From the NCBI GenBank assembly GCA_000969725.1, contig JXSR01S033017.1: a DNA stretch of 33,126 bases. One strand, written 5' to 3'. Shown here piece after piece: positions 11,553 through 21,199 of this stretch. A program made the position numbers and the translations under genes. Within the stretch, counting starts at the first letter, position 1; each line of letters begins with the position of its first letter. Under the pieces are notes generated by a model. The model saw only the letters and a list, made by a program, of their open reading frames with translations, had not been told where the DNA came from and made no database searches. The stretch comes from Ophiothrix spiculata. Its lineage: Eukaryota; Echinodermata; Ophiuroidea; Amphilepidida; Ophiotrichidae.

Positions 11553-12017
11553 TGGCTATCGTTGCGTGTTCAAGTACACGACATAAATTACATGTGCTTT
11601 GCTATTACAATTGGCGTGACCTCAGTTATTTAGAAACTGTTGAACAGGCGTTAGGTCAATAGATATGTTAAGGCAGATGTTTGCTGACCGTTGTCATGGT
11701 TGTGGCCCAAGTAAGCACCATTCCACACCAAGCATCATTTCAAGTTCTGAAACCACTACGGATGCTGAATGTTGACCAATCCAAATATGCACCATCACTG
11801 ACTACACCGCCCTGAAAGCTTCTCCCGATATTTCTCTACACTTGCTAATTTTCTTCTAATATCTCGTGACCTGTGCCCTATTGAGACCTTTGCTCTATTG
11901 AGCATTATCCCAGTACAGAGGGGAACTCTCACTTTGAAGTCCTCACAGACTGAATGTGTATCAACTTGACTTTCAAGTTCTGCGCAGTGCTGTTCCTTTT
12001 ATAGTACAATTTGTATA
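11553..12017. other. Intergenic, short shared repeat tail
   Basis: No gene seen. ATGCACCATCACTGACTACACCGCCCTGAAAG-type sequence near 11785-11815 resembles the region next to both SINE-like copies (8433 and 15225), so it may be a fragment of the same repeat family. Confidence 0.4.
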
Positions 12018-12025
12018 TGCCTAAT

Positions 12026-12787
12026 CAGGGGCGGACTGGGTTCTCAAACCGGCCGTGGCAAAAAAGATTAAAGCGGCCCTTTCAACTATGGCAGCGAAGC
12101 AAGCGTAGCGTGTAATGGGTGGGGTCCATGGACCCACCTAAGGGCCCATGTGGGGGCTTAAATTTTGGGTTTTATGCAAATTTAGGGGTCAAAGAACGCG
12201 GATTTAGTGACTATTCTTGACGCAAAAATCATAGAAATATACACAACACAAGATGAAACATTAGCTTAGGATGAACTGAAGCAAAGTTATCATTTTTATC
12301 AGAAAAGTTGCCAGCAGCAGCGTAGCGTGTAACAGGTGGGGTCCAGGGGCCGGCCTTCGGGCCCCGGTGCGGGTCCAGGAGGCAACGCCCCTGTCCGGGG
12401 GGTCCAGGGGGCGAAGTTCCCGGAAAATTTGGGGTTTTATGCAAATTTAGGGGTCAAAGAACGTTCTGTAAAACCTCATTTACGGCCCTTCAGGTATAAA
12501 CTTGAGTTGAGTTAACCCCCCCCCCCCAACTTATAACCAAAGTATAAACTTGAGTTGAGTTAAATCTCCCCCCCCCCGAGGGTCGTCTTTAAAGCCTGAT
12601 TACGGGATAACCGGCCTATATCGGTCTCAAGTCTTCTTCCCTTTCTTCTTTTCTTTTGTTTTTCTTTCTCCTCCTTTTTTCCTTTTCCCCTTTTTTTTTC
12701 CTTTGTGAGTAACCGGCCCTGAGCGGCCCAAACCCAAGCGGCCCATGTGGCGATCGCCAAAACGCCACCGTTGCCAGTCCGCCTATG
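12026..12787. mobile_element. Non-autonomous hAT-type element with 8-bp target duplication
   Basis: The left end is CAGGGGCGGACTGG; the inverted right end is CATAGGCGGACTGG. The octamer TGCCTAAT is present directly outside both ends (12018-12025 and 12788-12795). An 8-bp duplication with CAGGGGCGG-type ends is the hAT signature. The interior has no transposase. It contains two direct copies of a block with GTAGCGTGTAA, GGTGGGGTCCA and TTATGCAAATTTAGGGGTCA (about 12105-12200 and 12315-12465), C-runs near 12516 and 12569, and a CT-rich tract near 12625-12700. Lysine-rich minus-strand frames here come from that CT tract. Confidence 0.85.
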
Positions 12788-12795
12788 TGCCTAAT

Positions 12796-13514
12796 TGCAG
12801 ATCTTCGAGTCAGCGATTTTAAACAATAGGGGATATATAACCACAAGGCATAATAGTTACTCATCCGAGTTACTCCATCAGTGCTTTGTTTTATTTGTTT
12901 TTCTTTTCTTTTTGCACTTCAATTATGAATATTTAAAGAATATTATTAGTGCTTTCTCAGAGTTACAATTACTTAGAATTTACAGTGCTTCTTGAATGCA
13001 GACACCTAGACACAGTCCCCTTGGGACAGTCCATACCAGTATTTTAAGAGTCATAAGGGTATTTTAGGGCAAAAAGACAGAATAAAATTAGCTTTAATAT
13101 TGTTATAAGAAATGTTCTTAATTGTAACCTTATTAGATAAAATTAATTTAAGTAAAACATTTATATGAAATTAGTAATAAATTTCAAGGGAAATTCCTGG
13201 TCATCATTAAGTTTGATTTTAAATACTTTTGCAGAAAAAATCATTCCTAAATCATTCATGATTCTCTCGAATATTGAATGATTCATTTTACACTCAATTT
13301 CAACCAGGACAATTATTTTACATCCCTTTTTCGGACCCTTTTACCTACAAACATACAACAAATGGTATGAATATTAAACGGGTATGAAGTGTCTCGGCTA
13401 TGAAATGTCCAGATTCCAAATATCACACCTCAATAATACTATACCCCTATATTTACCATTTGAATTTACTCACACGCCCCGGCTTGTAATTAAATTCCCG
13501 CATTGGAAATATAA
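12796..13514. other. Intergenic, nothing recognised
   Basis: AT-rich DNA without supported features up to the 5' break of the next LINE. Confidence 0.5.
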
Positions 13515-14700
13515 TATTATATGGCTTCCGAGTTGGGTGTCACTGGAAATGCATTAAACTGGTTTCGTTCATATTTTACCAATAGAACCACCAATATCTT
13601 GATTAATGGCAAATTCTGTGATATTCATGACATGACTTACGGACTTCCACAAGGGTCCATTATTGGTCCCAGGGCATTCACCATTTATACCATCCCCATC
13701 GGCAGGATCATCAAACATTTTCATCTATCATATCATATGTATGCCGATGACATACAGATCTATACCAGTTTTGTTCCATCTGACTCAACTTCAATTCCAT
13801 CTGCTCTCAATCTTATAACTGCTTGTGTCAATGAAATTTAGTCATGGATGACTCGCAACATGCTTAAACTCAACAATGATAAAACTGAATTCTTAGTAGC
13901 AACCTCACCTCATTTTAAGCGTCAAATGCCTCCAATTCAACTTAGACTTGGTAATGAAATTATTCATCCGTCTGAATCTGTCAGAAATCTTGGAGTCATC
14001 TTTGATGATACCCTGTGTATGGCTCCGCAAGTAACTTCTCTGTCTAGCAATAAAACATTCCATCTACGTAACGTAACTCGCATTCGCCGATTTTTGGACT
14101 TTGATGCCTGCAACCATATAGTTAGATCCTTGGTGTTATCAAGCCTGGACTACGGCAATGCTTTGTTACTTGGCTCAAACTCTAATATCATCAGCAGACT
14201 ACAACGACTTCAGAATTGGGGTGTTAAACTCATTTTCAGGGCATCTAAACATGACCATGCAACTCAGTATTTGGATCAGGTTCACTGGCTTCCAGTTCAA
14301 AAACGCATTAAATTCAAGATCATGTTGTATATATTTAAATGCCTAAACGGACTTGGTCCAGATTACTTAGCTGATTCTTTAACCCAGTATAGATCACCTC
14401 GTGCAGGATTAAGATCTGCCTGTGATACATCACTCTTACCTGTGCCAAATGTTAGCTCAAAATCACTTAAATCTGCTGCAGATAAATGTTTTTCCTCGGC
14501 TGGACCAAAACTATGGAACAATCTTCCAGTTTCTGTCAGATCATCAGTGTCACTGCCTGCTTTCAAAAGGTCTCTGAAAACATTACTTTATAACCATTGA
14601 GTTTGTTGCAATGTTCTTATCTTCCTTTGTTATTTTTGTCATCATGCTCCGTGATCTAATAGAAATGGCGCGGTATAAAAATTCTGTGTATGTATGTATG
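13515..14700 (+). mobile_element. 5'-truncated CR1/L2-like LINE
   Basis: This non-LTR retrotransposon copy begins inside the reverse transcriptase domain at about 13515-13521 and runs to a short TGTATGTA-type repeat at about 14690-14700, the kind of simple 3' tail seen in CR1/L2-group elements. A phrase like GGCGCGGTATAAAAATTC just before the tail also fits that group. The endonuclease and first part of the reverse transcriptase are missing, as expected from abortive target-primed reverse transcription. No target duplication was found. Confidence 0.85.
13521..14600 (+). pseudogene. LINE reverse transcriptase, C-terminal part, one stop
   Basis: One reading frame covers the palm, thumb and C-terminal region of a LINE reverse transcriptase. 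It is interrupted only by TAG at 13839-13841; the parts before (106 codons) and after (250 codons) are in the same frame. Visible motifs in order: ALNWFRSY, LPQGSIIGP (residues ~42-50), the catalytic MYADD (~73-77), LNNDKTEFLV after the stop, SLDYGNALL, and the C-terminal FSSAGPKLWNNLP block typical of CR1/L2-like elements. Catalytic aspartates are intact. It cannot make full-length protein because the N-terminal half is absent. The single stop in about 1.08 kb implies a fairly young copy. Confidence 0.9.
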
Positions 14701-15237
14701 GGGCCTCCCATCCCCGGTATTTAAACTGCAAGAGCTATTAGCAATCGATTAGGCCTACATTGTAGTCACAGGCCGCCGCTTCCGTCGTCGTCAGATTGCA
14801 GTCTGTGCAACATTAAATTAAGGGTCTCATTTGAAAATAGACATCGTATTCTAAACGATTTTTCAAAATCAAAATGTTGCACAGAAAAGATTTTGATATT
14901 TTTCCGGTTAAATTTGCCATAGAGAACTGAGAAAATGGCGAAAAGATTGAAGTTAAGTGAATGAAATTAAAATCCAAATTTTTGTAAAGTGACATTATCT
15001 TTTCAGATTCTTGTCAATGAATTATTTAGTATAAAGTTCTACAAACAATATTCAGTCTTTTTTTCATCATGTAATGCTTTAGTTTGTTCGTGAAAAAATA
15101 AAGAATGAAAAATGTATCAGTCGGTATTATCCGGAACTGAAACCGGAAGTAGCTTCAACATGACAAAAATTGCCTAAAGTATAGAATTAAACACCACGAA
15201 AAACGTTTCTAGTTATTAACCTTCCAGGGCGGTGTAA
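14701..15237. other. Intergenic, small inverted repeat only
   Basis: No gene. CTGTGCAACATT near 14803 is complemented near 14873, a short inverted repeat of unknown meaning. Confidence 0.45.
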
Positions 15238-16440
15238 TCACTGACCGAATCAGCTCCTCGAGTTTCGTACGGGTTTCTACAAGATAATTAGCAGTTAGGT
15301 CCTTGCCCAAGAAAATATCAAGCACGCTCAACTTTTTGGCACCGCGCACACAAAATATTGACTGAGTCAATTGACTCGTTTTTACCTTATTTCACGTGAG
15401 TCATGTACAAATTGACTCAGTTATGACACTACGTGAATCATAATTGACTCACATATACTCCAATAGTGAGTCAAATTTCAGGTGACTCAGTATGATGATA
15501 CCATATTGACTCACTTGTTGGAGAATTGACTTTTGACTCATTTACATAAATTACTGAGTCAAATACGAAATTTGAAAACGAGGCTGTGGTCGGCCATTTT
15601 CTTGAACATGCATGGTCGGTGACATAAGGGTTTGTTAGTGGTTGATGACACAAAATTGTCATTTCTGTGAGCACATTTTTGGGATTTAACACCGTCAGAA
15701 GTAATATGAACTTCTGGAGCTGACATCGAGCTACAAGTATAAATTACTACATTAAGCAATGATTTTATATGGAGTTAGCTTACAATATTGGCCCATTTAG
15801 TCCATTGTTGTTTTACTACAGTAAGCTTAGCCTAAGCTTAACCTCTTGGACTCGGAATATGACTCGGAATTAGTGTCTACTATATTGATGATGGGCAATA
15901 TTGTGTCTACAATCACAAACACCTTTCGGATATCATCCTCCATGTTTGTGCACAAAGAGGACGTCACTCGAACAAGTTCAATAATGAGTGAGTCAAATGA
16001 CCTGCATTATTTTTAATCTGAGTCTTTTGACTCATTTTACACAATCTAGTGCGTCACTACAGAGACAAAACTGATGACTCATTAAGGTAATAAAGTTGAG
16101 TCTTCTGATTCAACTGGATTTGATCGAAGTCATTTGACTCATCCCATCTGAGTCACATGACTCACTACAGTGACCCAGTTAGCATACAAAGTGCGTCACT
16201 ACAGAGACAAATAAAAGACTCACGTATCTGAGTCACCTGACTCAGTAAATATTTTGTGTGCAAGTTCGAACTCGGGAACTTTTGTACAGAAAGCGAGCGT
16301 TTAAGCTAACCTTACTGTTCAAAAACATTGTGTGCTTGCCCATTTTGTTCTCTGAAAATCAATTTTGCAGCGAGAAAGCACGGTTTTGAGATATCGACAT
16401 TTAAACGTCGTAATTCTTGCAAAATGATTACATGGTGTGC
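15238..16440 (-). repeat. SINE-like repeat, copy split by a MITE
   Basis: 15238-15344 matches 8450-8555 and 16263-16440 matches 8570-8735, in the same orientation. Together they form the same tRNA-like repeat, with A-box-like GTTAGCTTAAACG and B-box-like GAGTTCGAACT on the minus strand. The 914 bp in between is a MITE (15347-16260). The uninterrupted copy at 8440-8735 shows the state before insertion. The frame at 16328-16513 runs through this repeat and is not a gene. Confidence 0.75.
15347..16260. mobile_element. TGAGTCA-saturated MITE, copy 1
   Basis: Ends: CACACAAAATATTGACTGAG and the near complement CTCAGTAAATATTTTGTGTG. I count 17 perfect TGAGTCA or TGACTCA heptamers in 914 bp; about 0.1 would be expected by chance with equal bases. 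They sit in both arms and in the left part of a core (about 15511-15954) that is highly similar to the core of copy 2 at 24691-25138. No transposase is present. The heptamer is the AP-1/TRE consensus, but its role here may simply be as a repeated transposase-binding or fold-back motif. Flanking dinucleotides are CG and CA rather than TA. Minus-strand frames at 15471-15759 lie within the core. Confidence 0.85.
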
Positions 16441-16648
16441 CAAAAATATTGTATATGGATACGCCGCTGAATTATACCATTCTAAAGCCCATAGTTCTGT
16501 CCATCATCGTTGAAAATATCAAGAAAATCCATCGATGCAAACCAAACAAATGTTGTTCTGGTCAATGGGATCCTAGGGCGTGAAAAAATCAATATTGACT
16601 GTATCTCCCAACAAGAACAATTCTTCAGTATAAAGTTCACACCTCTAA

Positions 16649-16833
16649 GGCCTGGTTCAGACTCCACTATCGTATAGAATATTTTGCTTATAGAATATTC
16701 TATGTTGACGACATAATGACGTAGGTCATCGAATAAAACCGTGTGATTTATTCGATGACCTACGTCATTTTGTCGTCAGTATAACATATTCTAAGCAAAA
16801 TATTTTATACGATAGTGGAGTTTGGACCGGGCC
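16649..16833. mobile_element. Harbinger-like hairpin MITE
   Basis: The whole 185 bp is one inverted repeat: about 85-90 bp arms beginning GGCCTGGTTCAGACTCCAC, with only a short loop near 16738. TAA flanks it on both sides (16646-16648 and 16834-16836). GGCCTGGT-type ends with a 3-bp TAA/TTA duplication are typical of PIF/Harbinger MITEs. Only a few mismatches separate the arms, so it is probably young. Confidence 0.8.
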
Positions 16834-16989
16834 TAATCTTTTGAAACGTGCTTTACTTTGAGTGTGCTGATGCCGTTATTTACAATACTATTCAGACAGG
16901 TTGCTACTTTTAACATTTCAACTAGTTAATTATTTTCAATTTACGATTATTAACATTTTCAACGTTTATATTAAAATATTTAACTCGTC

Positions 16990-17018
16990 TACAAAATAAA
17001 TAAATAAATAAATATCTT
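16990..17018. repeat. AAAT microsatellite
   Basis: A short run of AAAT/AATA units ending in AAATATC. Confidence 0.8.
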
Positions 17019-17164
17019 ATTACATTAATTAGTAAACATTTATTTCAAAACAGGTATCAAAATTAGTAATTTTAAGAACAGCTTTTGATCTGTAGATCTT
17101 TAACTCTGAAACTTCCGATACCCTAACTGTATGACTACTTACGAAAACAGGTGTCTGAAGCACC

Positions 17165-17500
17165 TTAGGCGTCCAAAGACATTCGCTCGCCCGAGTGACA
17201 TTCGCTTCCCCTACCAAGAAAACTTCGCTCCACCTTGAAGCGACATTCACTTATCAAATTTCACGACATTCACTACACTTCAGATTAAAATGGAGTGAAG
17301 TTCGCTCCGAATATTCTTGTGTTTGTTTATTCAATAATCATACCACCACAACATGCGCGAGTGACATTCGCTTTCACCGATTGAAATGATGTTCGCTCAA
17401 TGAGAGCGACATTCGCTCTTCGTTTTAGCGAATAAGTCAGAGCGATATATAAAGAGCGAATGTCACTCCACCGAGCGAATGAATTTGGACGCCAAGCCTT
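17165..17500. mobile_element. GACATTCGCT-saturated MITE
   Basis: The ends are GGCGTCCAAAGACATTCGCT and, inverted at the right end, GGCGTCCAAATTCATTCGCT. Inside, the motif GAGTGACATTCGCTC and variants (TTCGCTC, GAGCGAAT, AGCGACATTC) recurs more than ten times in both orientations. No coding potential. The target duplication is not clear. It lies about 90 bp beyond the stop codon of the minus-strand Ig gene. Confidence 0.7.
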
Positions 17501-17588
17501 AGCTGAAAAATCTTAAATTACACACTCAAAGTAAGTGTCTTCAGGGAGGATTTTTAAAGTCTAAAGAGTACATAAAAAGCTCCAATGA

Positions 17589-18682
17589 TTAAAGTTCATA
17601 TATATTCTCGCCATTTAAAGTTTGCGACGATATTGCTTCTAGCATTTCTATTTTTGTAGACTGTCGTCTTTGGAACATGACGACACATGCTATTATCAAG
17701 AATGAGATTAAGATTGCACCAGTAGCAGTAGCTACAGTTAGAACAAACAGTGTATTACCGTGCCTTGATGTTTGTAAATCTGTAGAAGTATGCACAGAGA
17801 CTCGCATTTGTTGTGTTGAGTCTGATGTTCTTGAATCCGTTGAATTATGCAAAGGTGCGGTCATATGCTGCGTTGCGCTCGATACGGTGAATTGTTGCGT
17901 TGAACTTGATATTCCTGATTTTAAATAATTGTTCAAAGATTCTGACACTTGTTCCGTTGTTTGAATCTTCTCTACGATTTGGATTGGACCATAAGAACAA
18001 TAACGTCGTGCAATAGGGAATGTCGAGCTTGTCATGTTGCAATGAAACACGGAACCATCGTCTGTAAGGCTGACATTTCTTAACGTTGATCCATCCCCAA
18101 GATAATGAACGAATCCATTTTTGGATTCAATGAATAATTGCAAAGCAACCTCTGCGTTGAAGTTACTCCCTACATTCAACTATACATGACAACACTTTTA
18201 TTGACCGCGATGAACGCTGGTTCGACACTACATTTTGGGAAGACTTCTGCCGGAAGATAAGTTTCAATCACAACATTAATCTCTCTGATATCTTTTACTG
18301 TGTTTCCATCAATATGATACTCAGTTTCACAATAGTACACACCTTCATCTGCCCTTACAGTGTTCTGTATAAAAAGCTCATAAAACATATTGAAGGATTT
18401 TCCTGTCAGTTCAGCCAAAAATCGTTCTGGTGTTGTGGCTGCTCTTCGGGTATTTTCTACCAATATTTTGCCCCCAAAGTGCCATCTTCGAACAGTGCAA
18501 TCAGCATCTTTAAGTACTTTTGTCCAACACCATAATGTTTTTGACGGTCCATTTAATGTTACATCTTCCACACCTATCATATTCTGTGTTACAGTTTGTC
18601 TGACAATAGCCAAACAAAGAATAAATGCTGCAATAACATTTTTATCCATAGTAAACATGCAGCGTATTACAATGCACTGCAA
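17589..18682 (-). pseudogene. Two-Ig-domain type I membrane receptor, frameshifted
   Basis: Part 1 (18682-18176): the better start is probably Met12 (18649), giving signal peptide KNVIAAFILCLAIV. An Ig V-like domain follows with Cys52, Trp67 and the D-x-G-x-Y-x-C motif ending at Cys118, then the start of a second Ig domain up to VVMY. Part 2 (from about 18179 down to 17589) continues in another frame: the rest of Ig2 with DDGSVFHC, a Ser/Thr-rich stalk (about residues 73-140) with repeats around STQQ and STD, one transmembrane helix (~142-169), an RRQ stop-transfer and a 27-residue tail ending ENIYEL. The shift (net +2 or -1) lies where the first Ig2 cysteine should be. The frame at 17589-18179 opens at TTG, so it is a continuation, not a separate gene. 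No introns are seen, unusual for this class. It is likely a cell-surface recognition or adhesion receptor; the ligand is unknown. It could be a pseudogene, a null allele or a sequencing error. Confidence 0.8.
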
Positions 18683-18698
18683 TTTTTTACTATGCTGA

Positions 18699-19082
18699 AG
18701 CTAAAATAAGTCATATGAAATAAAGTGATAAGGTATGAACACATTTACAGTGTGTCAATGAAGAGGAAGAATTGAATTCGACCTTTTGCCTGATGAAAAA
18801 CAAAGCGTGACGTTTTCGAAACTTACAAATCCAACAATCATCAATCACGCAATTTCAAAATGAGCACATACGGTACAAAACAGTATAGACTGTACTTGCA
18901 TTGGACAATATTTCAAATTGTATCATCAAAATTAATAAACTACAACTTGTCTCAATATAAACGCAACGAGGAAATAAAATTAATATTAAAAATAGTTGGC
19001 AATAGAAGCATGTGATGTGTGTTTCCAAAAGCGTAAACATTATTCTACAACATGGTTTTTGTCCCATGTAACTTAACCCTTA
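18699..19082. other. 5' flank of the Ig gene, nothing recognised
   Basis: Upstream of the minus-strand Ig gene. No TATA-type element or other regulatory motif stands out clearly. No other gene is seen. Confidence 0.4.
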
Positions 19083-19479
19083 TTCTCCGAAGGGGGGAAG
19101 GGGGTTGTTGTTGTTGCAAATCCCTTTTGAAAAAAAAATATTCATGCTATAAGACTCAAACTTACAAAACTTGTTAGAATTATCATTTCACTTCTTAATA
19201 AGCAAAAAATCCGACGAAAATCCGTAATTTATAACCCTTATAGCAACATTTTTATTTTAGTGGCCATTTCTGCCATAATGCAATTTTGCCTAATTTTCCA
19301 GCCCGAAAGTACTTTACGACGTATTAATTACGTAACGTTTTGGCTGATTTTGATGATCTTGGTATCTTTGGATAGGGGAGGGTCCTACCTATCTATTAAT
19401 AGCAATATCAAGTTCATAGGTGGTTCCGTTCCAAAATATTAGGGGGGGGGGGGGGGTTGCAACAACCCCCTTCGGAGAA
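19083..19479. mobile_element. MITE with G-rich terminal inverted repeats
   Basis: TTCTCCGAAGGGGG followed by GTTGTTGTTGCAA at the left is inverted at the right as TTGCAACAACCCCCTTCGGA. The right end also has a run of about 15 G residues (19442-19456). Length about 400 bp. TGTAAC just outside each end may belong to the repeat. The frames at 19260-19442 and 19420-19680 run through or out of it and are not genes. Confidence 0.65.
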
Positions 19480-19489
19480 CGTGTTACAA

Positions 19490-19830
19490 TAATAGCTCAG
19501 GAGAACAAGGGTCAACCACCACTGTCCAGAGATACGAAGCATTTCAGAACACCCTCAAAATCTAAGTCGCTCCACCTAGAGATATTAAATACACCATTAA
19601 TGAACTCATCACCACTGAGGTATACACTGTATGCAGCACCCCAAGGAGACATCGCACGGGGGACCAAAGGCTCTACGTGACTCCGAACCACGGAGCAATT
19701 AGAGTAAAGTTTTTTTCCCAAGGAAAAAAAAGATTAGTTGTCCGACCGACAGTGCTGCCATCGGGTCTCAAACCCACAAACTTTATATTACAAGTCCTGT
19801 CCTCTAACTGCTCGGCTACGCTCCCCTCTT
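19490..19830 (-). mobile_element. tRNA-derived SINE
   Basis: Read on the minus strand from about 19830: GGGGAGCGTAGCCGAGCAGT (tRNA start with A-box region), then GTGGGTTTGAGACCCG (B box and T-arm), then a body with CCTTGGGAAA, ACTTTACTC, AATTGCTCC. That last pattern resembles the conserved central domain shared by many animal SINEs (Deu/V-type cores), from memory. A longer tail region runs to about 19490. The overlapping frames are shadows of this repeat. Confidence 0.75.
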
Positions 19831-20318
19831 ATGAGATGCACCTCTTTAAAATGGCAGCAATATGTAATCAAACAGAGAAAAATCAATCCGAACAAATCCT
19901 ACGTACTATCAAAGTTTATCAATTGAAAACAGGTTAGTTTTTAAAAATAAAAAATTGATATTCATGATTCTTTCTTATTCCTTTTTTGGCAATTTATAGG
20001 ATACACTCTCCACAAGCAAGAGTAAAATAAAAAAGTACTATAATGAACAATGTTAACCATTTGCAATATGCAAATCAGAAGACAAACATTTCAAGTCCGT
20101 TAAAAGATTTATCTAGCCATAGGGACACAACATTGTAGAATTAATATGCTTTTGAATTAGATATCGGAATGAGTCAAAACTAAAATCTTGTAAAAACAAG
20201 GGTATAGTGTATAATATTGTCATACATTATTGTACTCTGTTTCCTCAAAAAAATATCAACGTTCATTTCGACGCCCTGTATATATAAGGTTATTCGGTAT
20301 ATATTTTGAACGTGAACT
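19831..20318. other. Intergenic, nothing recognised
   Basis: No gene or repeat structure supported before the Tc1-like element that begins at 20321. Confidence 0.4.
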
Positions 20319-20674
20319 TACAGGCTTGACATTAAATATGGAATATATGTTTTCTGCTGGTTCCCATCTTGAATATTCTGCCACATCTCGGTATATGAAA
20401 ACTCCAAGACTGTGTCTTTCTGCATATTTGAAGATATACATGTAACCTTTAAATTCAGACCCTTTTTGTGAATACTTAGGTGACACAGACAAAATGGGTA
20501 ACTTGAAAGCACAAAAACCTCTAAAATTCGAGTCCAAACTCGTACACCATAATACGGAATTAAAGAAATTAAATTTACCGTAGTTTCTTTAATACTTTAC
20601 CTGGACTCTTGAAATTTTACCAAGTTATTTTATATATTGTTGGTTACAAATTATGATCAACCACTACTCGCTAT

Positions 20675-20965
20675 GTCATCCATAAGAAACGTACGGCGCA
20701 TGGACTCTCCATGCAGAAATTCCATTCGTGATTGGAGAGTTCGGACAGGTCTCTCAGCCCAAGTATCAAGCACAACCTAAAGTTACTCCTGTACATGGTG
20801 GTTTAATGTAACTTGTTGTTCATCGATGTGTTACTTTGGCCGAGAAGTCCTCAATAGAGTTCATATCAGAATATCTTATACAACAGGGCAAGAGTCTAAC
20901 ACCATGATCTTTCATAAAACAAGCTCGTATTAAGAACATGTGTCTCTGTTACTATATTCAAAGTG
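20675..20965 (-). pseudogene. Tc1-type transposase 3' remnant, left arm
   Basis: Minus-strand reading includes SSDMNSIED-like sequence (here SDMNSIEDFSAKVTHR) around 20866-20815, matching the RSPDxNPIE block that carries the last catalytic acidic residue of Tc1/mariner transposases. It is followed by an in-frame stop and degraded sequence. It ends in a stretch that parallels the end of the right-arm copy (CATGGAGAGT and CGTACG/TTCT phrases). Confidence 0.65.
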
Positions 20966-21199
20966 GCTATCATGTTAGGAAACCCCTGGAGAAAATATAT
21001 TGACCAAACACCTTTCCCAGCGACGAGTTGACTGAGCCACAGATCATTTTCCATTTCGTGTCCCATCCATTAGATAACGTTGTCTTCAGAGCTTAGAATA
21101 AATCTGAAATATACTGCCAAGATTGACACATCAGGACCACAGATGTACAGAGTAGGGTTATGCTGAAGCGTGCATGCTATCAACAATGTATCCAGAAGA

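Noticed and set aside
12560-12864. Lysine/glutamate-rich minus-strand frames
   Set aside because: They translate a CT-rich simple tract inside the hAT-type element.
14363-14566. Minus-strand frame within the LINE reverse transcriptase
   Set aside because: It is the antisense shadow of the recognised reverse transcriptase.
15471-15759. Minus-strand frames in the core of TGAGTCA MITE copy 1, with MADHSLVF
   Set aside because: The same reading is broken by an indel in copy 2, so there is no evidence of a conserved protein.
17589-17615. ITIM in the receptor tail
   Set aside because: Only two residues follow the tyrosine's Glu-Leu end; the YxxL/V/I spacing is not met.
17677-17928. Plus-strand cysteine-rich frame
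   Set aside because: It is antisense to the stalk and transmembrane part of the Ig receptor.
18165-18190. An intron explaining the frame change in the Ig gene
   Set aside because: The only GT..AG span that would skip the shift is about a dozen bases, too short for an intron.
18314-18698. Plus-strand frames opposite the Ig domain
   Set aside because: Antisense shadows of the signal peptide and first Ig domain.
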